Source: Pedococcus sp031456495 (lineage in GTDB: Bacteria; Actinomycetota; Actinomycetes; Actinomycetales; Dermatophilaceae). From it: a DNA stretch of 64,000 nucleotides. Location of the stretch: assembly GCF_031456495.1 (NCBI RefSeq), contig NZ_JAVDUW010000003.1, positions 744,001 through 808,000 of the forward strand. Direction: 5' to 3'. This document shows, piece after piece, positions 46,977 through 54,229 of the stretch (within the stretch, counting starts at the first letter, position 1; every line of letters begins with the position of its first letter). Position numbers and translations under genes: made by a program. A model generated the notes under the pieces. It did no database searches and was not told the DNA's origin. It saw only the letters and a list, made by a program, of their open reading frames with translations.

Positions 46977-47074
46977 CCCCGAGGCCCGCGACTCGCTCGT
47001 CCGACTTGTCCGCCGTGGTCAGGGACCGTGTCGGGCGCGTCGGCGCTGTCGGTGGCCGGGTGCACGATGCCGTC

Positions 47075-47788
47075 ATGGACACGACAGGACGCTACGAGCT
47101 GGTCGCCTTCGACGTCCCGGACGCGGGGGCTGCCTCGCAGTTCTGGGCCGACCTCACGGGCTGGGAGGTGGTGCGCGACGTGGGCGACTGGGTCACCCTG
47201 CGCGCACCCGACGGGCAGGAGGTCGCCTTCCAGCAGGTCGCCGACCACCGCGCACCCCGGTGGCCCGGACAGGAGCACCCGCAGCAGGCCCACCTCGACC
47301 TGCTCGTCGACGGCACCGGGGCGGCCGCGGAGCGCGCGGTGTCCCTCGGCGCCACCCACCTCGCCGACGGCGCGTCCTGGGTGACGCTGGCCGACCCCGC
47401 CGGGCACCCGTTCGACCTCTGCCAGAAGGACGGGCAGGAGGGGGTGGGCCTCTACGCCCTGACCTACGACGCGCCCGACGCCTCCGCCCTCGCCCGCTTC
47501 TACGCCGGGCTCTTCGGCGTGGAGGTGGCCTACGACGGCCCCGAGGGCGCGATGGTCACGAGCGACGGCCACACGCTGATGGTGCAGCAGGTGCAGGGGT
47601 ACACCGCGCCGCGGTGGCCCGATCCCGAGCACCCGCAGCAGGCGCACCTCGACGTGCTGGTCGACGACCTCGACGCAGCCGTCGCGCGGGCGCTGGAGCT
47701 GGGCGCCACCGAGCTGCCCGGCGGTGGCGACGGCTGGCGGACGCTGGCCGACCCCGCCGGACACCCCTTCGACCTCACCACGGGCTGA
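47075..47788 (+). CDS. Tandem VOC (glyoxalase-like) domain protein
   Basis: A 237-residue protein of two vicinal-oxygen-chelate domains arisen by internal duplication. The segments RWPGQEHPQQAHLDLLVD and RWPDPEHPQQAHLDVLVD are near-copies. LADPAGHPFDL occurs at the end of both halves. Metal-type His positions are in QQAHLD. It could be an antibiotic-binding or lyase-type VOC protein; the ligand is unknown. The ATG follows CACGAT and a 6-nt spacer (relaxed leaderless pattern). Confidence 0.83.
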   Translation: MDTTGRYELVAFDVPDAGAASQFWADLTGWEVVRDVGDWVTLRAPDGQEVAFQQVADHRAPRWPGQEHPQQAHLDLLVDGTGAAAERAVSLGATHLADGASWVTLADPAGHPFDLCQKDGQEGVGLYALTYDAPDASALARFYAGLFGVEVAYDGPEGAMVTSDGHTLMVQQVQGYTAPRWPDPEHPQQAHLDVLVDDLDAAVARALELGATELPGGGDGWRTLADPAGHPFDLTTG

Positions 47789-47819
47789 CCCGGGGGCGCG
47801 ACTCAGGGCTTGCCCGGGT
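47788..47819. terminator. Possible bidirectional terminator
   Basis: ACCCGGG (47788-47794) pairs with CCCGGGT (47813-47819) in the 63-bp gap between convergent VOC and rarA genes. Confidence 0.4.
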
Positions 47820-47851
47820 GGGGCGACGACGGACTGACGGAGAGCAGGGCG

Positions 47852-49282
47852 TCAGCTGCCGCGGATGCGCTCCTTGAGCCACGTCCAGCGCTGCTGCAGC
47901 CGTGCCTCGAACCCCCGGTCGGTGGGTCGGTAGTAGTCGGTCCGGCCCTGGAGGTCGTCCGGCAGGTACGCCTGCCGGGCGACGCCGTCGGCCTCGTCGT
48001 GCGCGTAGACGTACCCGTCGCCGTGCCCGAGGCGGCTGGCGCCGGCATACCCACTCCCGCGCAGGTGCGGCGGCACGAGCCCGCCCTTGCCCGCCCGGAC
48101 GTCCGCGATGGCCTCGTTGATGCCCGTGTATGCCGCGTTGCTCTTCGGCGCGAGCGCGTTGTGGACCACCGCCTGGGCCAGGATGATCCGCGCCTCCGGC
48201 ATCCCGATCTGGGCGACGGCGTGCATGGCCGCGACCGCCGTCTGGAGCGCGGTGGGGTCGCCCATGCCGACGTCCTCCGACGCGGAGATGACGATGCGCC
48301 GGGCGATGAACCGCGGGTCCTCCCCCGCCTCGAGCATGCGGGCGAGGTAGTGCAGCGCCGCGTCGACGTCGGAGCCGCGCATGGACTTGATGAGCGCCGA
48401 CGCGACGTCGTAGTGCTGGTCGCCGGTGCGGTCGTAGCGGACGGCGGCGTGCGCGACCGCCTGCTCGGTGTGCGCGAGGGTGATCTCGACCGGGCCCTCG
48501 ACCACGGACCCGGGCGCGACGCCGTCCTGGGCGACACCGGCGGCCGCCTCGAGCGAGGTCAGGGAGCGGCGGGCGTCGCCGCCGGCGATCCGGACCAGGT
48601 GGTCCCGGGCGTCGTCGGCGAGGGTGTACTCGCCCGCCAGGCCGCGCTCGTCGACCAGGGCGGAGTCGAGGACGTCCGCGACCTCCTCGTCGGTGAGCGG
48701 GCCGAGGGTGACGAGCATCGACCGCGACAGCAAGGGGGCGATGACGGAGAACGACGGGTTCTCGGTCGTCGCGGCCACGAGGATCACCTGCCGGTTCTCG
48801 ACGCCGGGGAGCAGGGCGTCCTGCTGGGCCTTGGTGAAGCGGTGGATCTCGTCGAGGAACAGCACGGTCTGCCGGTCGAACATGTCCCGCTCGCGCAGGG
48901 CCTGCTCCATCACGGCACGGACGTCCTTCACCCCGGCCGTGACCGCGGAGAGCTCGACGAACCGGCGGTCCGCGGCGTTGGCCACGAGGTGGGCGAGGGT
49001 GGTCTTGCCGGTGCCGGGCGGACCCCAGATGATCGCCGACAGAGCTCCGGCCGAGCCGCCCGACCCCTCGATCAGCCGACGCAGCGGGCTGCCCGGGCGC
49101 AGCACGTCGGACTGCCCGCGGACCTCCTCCAGCGAGCGCGGCCGCATCCGGACGGCCAGCGGGGGCAGGGAGGCGCCTGACGGCATGCGGTCGCCCGTCT
49201 CGCCGCCAGGTGCAGCGCTCGCCACCGCCCTGCGCGCATCGTTCGCCACGGCGAACAGGTCCTCTCCAGCCGCTCCTCCCAC
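47852..49282 (-). CDS. rarA: Replication-associated recombination protein A (RarA/MgsA)
   Basis: A 476-residue AAA+ ATPase of the clamp-loader clade acting at stalled forks. Walker A is WGPPGTGKTTLAHLVANAA, Walker B LFLDEIHRFTKAQQDALLP and sensor 1 ILVAATTENPSFSV. The C-terminal tetramerisation domain has SALIKSMRGSDVDAALHYLA. The GTG at 49282 was chosen because TAGCCT lies 7 nt upstream (leaderless type). It leaves an N-terminal stretch of about 40 residues before the conserved PLAVRMRPRSLEEVRGQ. Confidence 0.94.
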   Translation of the reverse strand: MGGAAGEDLFAVANDARRAVASAAPGGETGDRMPSGASLPPLAVRMRPRSLEEVRGQSDVLRPGSPLRRLIEGSGGSAGALSAIIWGPPGTGKTTLAHLVANAADRRFVELSAVTAGVKDVRAVMEQALRERDMFDRQTVLFLDEIHRFTKAQQDALLPGVENRQVILVAATTENPSFSVIAPLLSRSMLVTLGPLTDEEVADVLDSALVDERGLAGEYTLADDARDHLVRIAGGDARRSLTSLEAAAGVAQDGVAPGSVVEGPVEITLAHTEQAVAHAAVRYDRTGDQHYDVASALIKSMRGSDVDAALHYLARMLEAGEDPRFIARRIVISASEDVGMGDPTALQTAVAAMHAVAQIGMPEARIILAQAVVHNALAPKSNAAYTGINEAIADVRAGKGGLVPPHLRGSGYAGASRLGHGDGYVYAHDEADGVARQAYLPDDLQGRTDYYRPTDRGFEARLQQRWTWLKERIRGS

Positions 49283-49288
49283 GGGTGG

Positions 49289-49295
49289 CAGGCTA
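49289..49295. promoter_or_regulatory. Overlapping divergent -10 hexamers of rarA and the MMPL gene
   Basis: On the minus strand TAGCCT (49295-49290) lies 7 nt before the rarA GTG. On the plus strand CAGGCT (49289-49294) lies 7 nt before the MMPL GTG. The two hexamers share five base pairs, and only 19 bp separate the two start codons. Both genes would be leaderless. Confidence 0.5.
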
Positions 49296-49301
49296 TCCCC
49301 C

Positions 49302-51524
49302 GTGCCCGACGCGCCCTCCCCCAGCACACTGCACCCCGACCGGTCCCGGTCCCTGCTGTCCCGGCTCGGGTCCGCCCTGGCCCACCGGCCGAAGACGGTC
49401 GTCCTCACCTGGGTCGCGCTCGTCCTCCTCGGCTTCGCCACCGCGCTCGGCGCGTTCGGCAACGAGCGACTGTTCGCCCGGCTCAGCACCGGCGAGCCCT
49501 CGGTGGCGGGACAGAACTCCGACGGCCGGGACCTGCTGGTCCGCCAGGGGCAGTCGCAGCTGACCACGTACACGGTCCGGGTCGACGGCGTGGACGTCGC
49601 CGACGCCGCCCTCGCGAAGGCCGCCGCCCGCACCGCCGCCGACATCAAGGGGCTCGCCGGCGTCGCCTCGGTCGCCTCCCCCTACGTCGTCCCGGGCGGA
49701 CCCACGGGGCCTGCCGCCGCGCCGCTGCTCGCCGGCGGCTCGGCGTCCGGGCGGGGGTTCGTCACGGTCGTCACCTTCTCCGGCGACCCCACCAAGGCGC
49801 AGCAGAAGCAGCTGGAGGCCGAGGTCCGCGACGCCTTCGGCCCCGTGCGAGCCGCTGCGCCGGGTGCCCGGGTCAGCGCGGGTGGCCTGTCGGACCTCAT
49901 CACCGCCATCACCGACCAGCTCGAGGTCGACCTGCGCACCGGTGAGGGCATCGCCCTGCCCGTCAGCTTCGTCGTGATGATCATCGTCTTCGGCGGCTTC
50001 GTCGCCGCCGGGATGCCGATCGCCGGCGCGGTCGCGTCGATCGCGGGCGCGCTCGCCTCGCTCCTCGGCTTCTCCTACCTCATCGACCTCGACACGACCG
50101 CCGTCAACGTGGTCACGGTCCTCGGGCTGGGGCTGTGCATCGACTACGGGTTGCTGGTCGTGAGCCGGTTCCGCGAGGAGCTCCGTGCCCGCGCTCAGGG
50201 CATGCCGGCGGCCGAGATCCCCGTCGAGATGATCCGCGCTGCCGCGGCCCGGACGGTGGACTCCGCCGGTCGGACGGTCGTCTTCTCCGGGCTGACCGTG
50301 GCGATCTCGCTCGGCGGCCTCCTCGTCTTCGAGGCCCAGATCATGAAGGGCATCGGTGTGGCCGGCATGTCCGTGGTGGTCATCGCCATGCTCGTCGCGC
50401 TCACCCTGATCCCGTCGCTGTGCGTCCTCGGCGCCCGCCGGCTGCTGCGACGCGGCACCGAGACCGCCCCCGAGCACGGGGTGTTCTCGCGCCTCGCCCA
50501 GTGGGTGCACGGTCGCCCCATCCCGATCATCGCCGTGGTCCTGGCGGCCCTGGTGGGGCTGGCGCTGCCCGCGTTCGACCTGCGGCTCACCTCCTCGGGC
50601 CAGCAGCTCCTGCCCACGAGCAGCAGCCAGCGCCAGTTCTTCGAGGGCCTGGCCAGGGACTACCCGCAGCTCGGGGGCGCCGACGTCGTGGTCGTCGCCC
50701 GGGCGCCGCTGGCGCAGGTGCAGCGGTATGCCGCCGGCATACCGCTGCCCGCCGGTGGACGCGTGCGCGACGTCAAGGACATCGGGGACGGGCTGGCCAC
50801 GGTGAGCCTCGACGTCCCGGGCGCCGCGCTGGACGACCCGGCCCGGGCGCTGACCACGCAGCTGCGCGAGGACTCCCCGGGCTTCCGGACCTGGGTGGTC
50901 GGGCAGGCCAGTGGCCTCACCGACTTCACCGACTCGATGCTCGCCCGGGCGCCGTACGCCTTCGCGCTCGTCGCGCTGGCCACGCTCGTGCTGCTCTTCC
51001 TCATGACCGGGTCGGTCGTGATCCCCGTCAAGGCGTTGCTGCTCAACGTCGTGTCGCTGGGGGCCTCGCTCGGTGTCCTCGTCCTCGTCTTCCAGCACGG
51101 CAACCTCGAGGGCCTGCTGGCGTTCTCCTCCGCCGGGGCGATCGAGTCCACCATCCCGCTGCTCATCCTGGCCTTCGGGTTCGGGCTCTCGATGGACTAC
51201 GAGGTGTTCCTCCTGTCGCGGATCGTCGAGCTGCACGAGCGCGGCTACTCCAACGACGACGCGGTCGTCGTCGGCCTGCAGCGGTCGGGCCGCATCATCA
51301 CCTCCGCCGCCCTGCTCGTCGTCATCGTGTTCTCCGGGTTCGCGGCCGGAAAGCTGCTGGTCATCAAGGAGACCGGCGTCGGCCTCGCCACGGCCGTGGC
51401 CATCGACGCGACGCTGGTGCGCATGCTGCTCGTCCCGGCGACGATGACGCTGCTCGGCGACTGGAACTGGTGGGCGCCGGCGCGGTTGAAGCGCCTGCAC
51501 GCCCGGTTCGGGATCACGGAGTGA
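49302..51524 (+). CDS. MMPL-family RND transporter
   Basis: A 740-residue export pump with the RND architecture: helix 1, a large extracytoplasmic loop (about 70-200), helices 2-6, a second loop (about 415-545) and helices 8-12. The proton-relay Asp-Tyr pairs are in GLGLCIDYGLLVVSRFREE (near 277-295) and FGFGLSMDYEVFLLSRIVE (near 627-645). MMPL proteins export lipids or drugs. With no lipid-synthesis genes nearby, the cargo is unknown. It is divergent from rarA and overlaps the following GNAT gene (GTGA). Confidence 0.92.
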   Translation: MPDAPSPSTLHPDRSRSLLSRLGSALAHRPKTVVLTWVALVLLGFATALGAFGNERLFARLSTGEPSVAGQNSDGRDLLVRQGQSQLTTYTVRVDGVDVADAALAKAAARTAADIKGLAGVASVASPYVVPGGPTGPAAAPLLAGGSASGRGFVTVVTFSGDPTKAQQKQLEAEVRDAFGPVRAAAPGARVSAGGLSDLITAITDQLEVDLRTGEGIALPVSFVVMIIVFGGFVAAGMPIAGAVASIAGALASLLGFSYLIDLDTTAVNVVTVLGLGLCIDYGLLVVSRFREELRARAQGMPAAEIPVEMIRAAAARTVDSAGRTVVFSGLTVAISLGGLLVFEAQIMKGIGVAGMSVVVIAMLVALTLIPSLCVLGARRLLRRGTETAPEHGVFSRLAQWVHGRPIPIIAVVLAALVGLALPAFDLRLTSSGQQLLPTSSSQRQFFEGLARDYPQLGGADVVVVARAPLAQVQRYAAGIPLPAGGRVRDVKDIGDGLATVSLDVPGAALDDPARALTTQLREDSPGFRTWVVGQASGLTDFTDSMLARAPYAFALVALATLVLLFLMTGSVVIPVKALLLNVVSLGASLGVLVLVFQHGNLEGLLAFSSAGAIESTIPLLILAFGFGLSMDYEVFLLSRIVELHERGYSNDDAVVVGLQRSGRIITSAALLVVIVFSGFAAGKLLVIKETGVGLATAVAIDATLVRMLLVPATMTLLGDWNWWAPARLKRLHARFGITE
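50725..50743. repeat. Head-to-head pair of the CGGCATAC octamer
   Basis: GGTATGCC, 3-nt spacer, GGCATACC: a perfect 8-bp inverted repeat inside the MMPL gene, in the second extracytoplasmic loop. The second arm forces a rare ATA isoleucine codon (reading Gly-Ile-Pro). Confidence 0.85.
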
Positions 51525-52300
51525 CGTCGCCCGGAGGTGCCGCCCGGCTGAGGGAGGTCACCAGCCACGAGGAGCTCCTCGCAGCGACTGGCGGCAGCGG
51601 CTTCGTCCGCCACGACATCCCCGACCCGCTGGAGGGCACGGCACACGCGCTCGGCGCCGCCGTCGCGTTCCCGCGACGCACGCACACGCGCAGGCTCGGG
51701 CTGCTCGTCATGGGCCCACCGGACGACGCGGCACGGCTGCTCGACGCGCTGCTCACGGCCCACGTCCTGCCGGACGGTCTCGCGTCGGTGACGGTGGAGC
51801 GTGGCTCCTTCGAGGCCGTGTCGGCCCGGCTGCCGCTCGGTGAGGGCAACGACTGGGAGTGGATGTGCACGACAGCGCCTCCGCCCGAGGTCCCGGCCGA
51901 GTCGAGGCTGGAAGAGCTCGACCCGGCCGACGAACCGGCGATCCGCACGCTGCTGTCGGCGGCCAACCCGAACACCGACGCCCGGCCGTTCGAGCACCCG
52001 GGGCAGCGTTGGGTCGGGGTCCGCGAGGCCGATGGGCTGGTGGCCTGTGGAGTCCGTGAGCCCGGGGTGGCCGGGACGCCCGTCCTCGCCGGCATCACGG
52101 TCGCGGCGGCCGCCCGCGGCACCGGCCTGGGCCTGGCGGTCACCGGCCGCCTGACCCGTGAGGCGGTGGCCGAGTCGGGCGTCTGCACCCTTGGGATGTA
52201 CTCGCACAACAGCGTCGCCCGCAGGGTCTACCGCGGTCTCGGCTACGGCGACGTCCACGAGTGGTCGAGCCGCAGGCTGGTCCGTCCGCCGGGCGCCTGA
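51521..52300 (+). CDS. GNAT-family acetyltransferase with N-terminal extension
   Basis: A 259-residue protein. The last 120 residues are a GNAT domain: ITVAAAARGTGLGLAVTGRL (CoA loop, near 190-209) and MYSHNSVARRVYRGLGYGDV. The first half (about 20-125) looks like a degenerate second GNAT-like lobe, without a recognisable CoA loop. The GTG overlaps the MMPL stop (GTGA), suggesting co-expression with the transporter. Modification of an exported compound is possible but unproven. Confidence 0.85.
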   Translation: MTSPGGAARLREVTSHEELLAATGGSGFVRHDIPDPLEGTAHALGAAVAFPRRTHTRRLGLLVMGPPDDAARLLDALLTAHVLPDGLASVTVERGSFEAVSARLPLGEGNDWEWMCTTAPPPEVPAESRLEELDPADEPAIRTLLSAANPNTDARPFEHPGQRWVGVREADGLVACGVREPGVAGTPVLAGITVAAAARGTGLGLAVTGRLTREAVAESGVCTLGMYSHNSVARRVYRGLGYGDVHEWSSRRLVRPPGA

Positions 52301-52340
52301 ACCGGACCGCTCGGGCGTGCGGTGTGGCCTCGGCCGTGCC

Positions 52341-52346
52341 TACATT
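52341..52346 (+). promoter_or_regulatory. Candidate -10 (TACATT) of the hydrolase gene
   Basis: TACATT gives a start near 52353 and a 27-nt leader that contains GAGAGGA before the ATG. This is one of the few leadered starts in this half of the window. Confidence 0.45.
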
Positions 52347-52379
52347 CGTCCCGACGGTTCCACCGACGAGAGGACTGAG

Positions 52380-53198
52380 ATGCCCAGCGTGACCAACGGT
52401 TCGGTCGAGATCCACGTCGAGGACACGGGCGGTGACGGCCGCCCGGTCGTCCTGATCCACGGCTGGCCCCTCAGCGGCGCCTCGTGGTCCGAGCAGGTCC
52501 CTGCCCTCACCGACGCCGGCTACCGCGTCGTGACCTACGACCGCCGCGGGTTCGGCCAGTCCGGCAAGCCCGCTGACGGCTACGACTACGACACCTTCGC
52601 CGACGACCTCGAGGCCGTGCTCGAGGCCCTCGACCTGCGCGACGTCAGCCTGGTCGGGTTCTCGATGGGCGGCGGCGAGGTGGCCCGCTACCTCGGCAGG
52701 CACGGCCAGGACCGCGTCCACAGCGCCGTCTTCGCCGCGGCGATCCCGCCCTTCCTGCTCAAGTCCGACGAGCACCCCGACGGCGGCCTCGACATGGCGA
52801 CCGTCGAGTCCATGCAGGCAGACCTGCGCAAGGACCCGCCGGCGTTCTTCGACCAGTTCATGACCGGGTTCTTCAGCGCCGGGGACGACCTCAAGGTCAC
52901 CGAGGCCCAGCGCCAGGAGGCCCTCGGCCTCGCCGCCCAGGCCGACCCCGAGGCTGCCGCCCAGTGCATCGCGACCTGGGTGAGCGACTTCCGTGACGAC
53001 CTCGCGACGGTGACCGTGCCGACCCTCGTCATCCACGGCGACTCCGACGGCACCGTGCCGCTGGAGGTGTCGGGCCAGCGCACCCACGAGGCCGTCGCCG
53101 GCAGCGAGCTGCACGTCGTCGCTGACGGCCCGCACGGGCTCAACGTCTCGCACAAGGACGAGTTCAACCGGGTCCTGCTGGAGTTCCTCGCGAAGTAG
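52380..53198 (+). CDS. Alpha/beta hydrolase, non-haem haloperoxidase-like
   Basis: A 272-residue enzyme closely matching the cofactor-free chloroperoxidase/arylesterase group. The oxyanion loop is VVLIHGWPLSGASW (near 24-37), followed by YDRRGFGQSGKP. The nucleophile Ser is in LVGFSMGGGEVARYLGRHG (near 98), the Asp in VIHGDSDGTVPLE and the His in DGPHGLNVSHKDEFN. Haloperoxidase-type perhydrolase or esterase activity is expected. It is monocistronic, with its own promoter and a strong terminator. Confidence 0.9.
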   Translation: MPSVTNGSVEIHVEDTGGDGRPVVLIHGWPLSGASWSEQVPALTDAGYRVVTYDRRGFGQSGKPADGYDYDTFADDLEAVLEALDLRDVSLVGFSMGGGEVARYLGRHGQDRVHSAVFAAAIPPFLLKSDEHPDGGLDMATVESMQADLRKDPPAFFDQFMTGFFSAGDDLKVTEAQRQEALGLAAQADPEAAAQCIATWVSDFRDDLATVTVPTLVIHGDSDGTVPLEVSGQRTHEAVAGSELHVVADGPHGLNVSHKDEFNRVLLEFLAK

Positions 53199-53213
53199 CT
53201 CCCCACCGTGCCC

Positions 53214-53244
53214 GGTGCCGCCCGCTCCCCGAGCGGGCGGCACC
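53214..53244 (+). terminator. Strong hairpin terminator after the hydrolase gene
   Basis: Perfect 14-bp stem (53214-53227 with 53231-53244) and a 3-nt CCC loop, 16 bp past the stop codon. There is no long T-run, as is common at this G+C. It may also stop the convergent VOC transcript. Confidence 0.65.
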
Positions 53245-53335
53245 CTTGCGTCCGGGCCGAGGCGCGCGTGCCGGCCCGCTGGGCCCGGGGCGCCGGGGCC
53301 GGGGCGCTGGGGCCGGGGCGCGTGGACCTGGTCGC

Positions 53336-53764
53336 TCAGGCAAAGTCGGCGGGGGTGTACTCGCTGGGCTGGACGAGCACGAGCCAGTTCCCGGAGTTGT
53401 CCCGGCACAGCGCCTCGGTGCCGTACGGCCGCTGCGACGGCGGCTGGAGGAACTCGACCCCCTTCGCCAACAGCTCCTCGTAGGTCTTCTGGCAGTCGTC
53501 GACGTTCAGCCCGACGCCGTTCATGCCGCCCTGGTCCTGCGACCGGCGGATGGCGTCGACCAGCTCGGGCGCCAGTGGCGGACCGGGGACGGCGAGGTGG
53601 ACCTGCAGCTCGGGCTGGCTGGGGTGGACCACGGTGCACCACCGGTAGCCCTCGCCGAGGGTGATGTCGTCCTTCTCCTCGAAGCCCAGGACGTCGGTGT
53701 AGAACTTCTTGGACTCGTCGACGTCCTTGACGAAGACGCTGACGATGCTGATGTTCGTGATCAT
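53336..53764 (-). CDS. Single-domain VOC (glyoxalase/bleomycin-resistance-like) protein
   Basis: A 142-residue VOC protein (SIVSVFVKDVDESKKFYTDV at the N-terminus, FLQPPSQRPYGTEALCRDNS toward the end). Proteins like this are often named PhnB-like or extradiol-type. The ligand is not readable. It is downstream of, and co-directional with, an AraC-type regulator. Its leaderless-type promoter (TAGGCT, 6 nt, ATG) begins in the regulator's own stop codon. Regulator and VOC protein probably form a functional pair. Confidence 0.85.
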   Translation of the reverse strand: MITNISIVSVFVKDVDESKKFYTDVLGFEEKDDITLGEGYRWCTVVHPSQPELQVHLAVPGPPLAPELVDAIRRSQDQGGMNGVGLNVDDCQKTYEELLAKGVEFLQPPSQRPYGTEALCRDNSGNWLVLVQPSEYTPADFA

Positions 53765-53770
53765 GCGGCG

Positions 53771-53776
53771 AGCCTA
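53771..53776 (-). promoter_or_regulatory. Leaderless -10 (TAGGCT) of the VOC gene, sharing the AraC stop
   Basis: TAGGCT, 6-nt spacer, ATG at 53764. Bases 53774-53776 are the TAG stop codon of the AraC-family gene. Confidence 0.65.
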
Positions 53777-54229
53777 GGAGTCGTCCCGCCCCGGCTGCTT
53801 CTCCTCGATTGCGGAGGTCGCCGGCTCGGGGCTCCGCTCGACGAGGCCCCACATGAAGACGTAGCAGCCGGGGATGTGCGGCGCGCCCGCGGCATACCGG
53901 CGCTGGAACTCACTCGGGCTCTCCCCCACGACCTCGCGGAACCGGCTGCTGAACGAGCCGAGGCTGCTGAACCCCACCGCGTGGCAGACCTCGGTCACCG
54001 TGAGGTTGGTGGCGCGCAGCAGGTCCTGGGCGCGCTCGACCCGCCGTTCGCTGAGGTATGCCGCGGGCGTGCGGCCGTAGGCCGACCGGAAGAGCCGCAG
54101 GAAGTGGTACTTGCTCAGCCCGGCGACCGCCGCCAGCTCGTCGAGCCCGATCGGCTCGGTGTAGTGGCGGTCGGCGTGGTCGCGCGCCCGGCGCAGGTGC
54201 ACGAGCACGTCGCCGGGCGCGCGGTCCAT
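53774..54229 (-). CDS. AraC-family transcriptional regulator
   Basis: A 151-residue protein that is almost entirely an AraC DNA-binding domain. The first helix-turn-helix is LDELAAVAGLSKYHFLRLFR (near 28-47). The second is TVTEVCHAVGFSSLGSFSSR followed by F and REVVGESPSEFQRRY. There is no N-terminal sensor domain; a 35-residue tail (YVFMWGLVERSPEPATSAIE) follows. The ATG overlaps the aspS stop (TGATG), so a regulator is translated from the aspS transcript. It is probably linked to the VOC gene downstream. Confidence 0.9.
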   Translation of the reverse strand: MDRAPGDVLVHLRRARDHADRHYTEPIGLDELAAVAGLSKYHFLRLFRSAYGRTPAAYLSERRVERAQDLLRATNLTVTEVCHAVGFSSLGSFSSRFREVVGESPSEFQRRYAAGAPHIPGCYVFMWGLVERSPEPATSAIEEKQPGRDDS

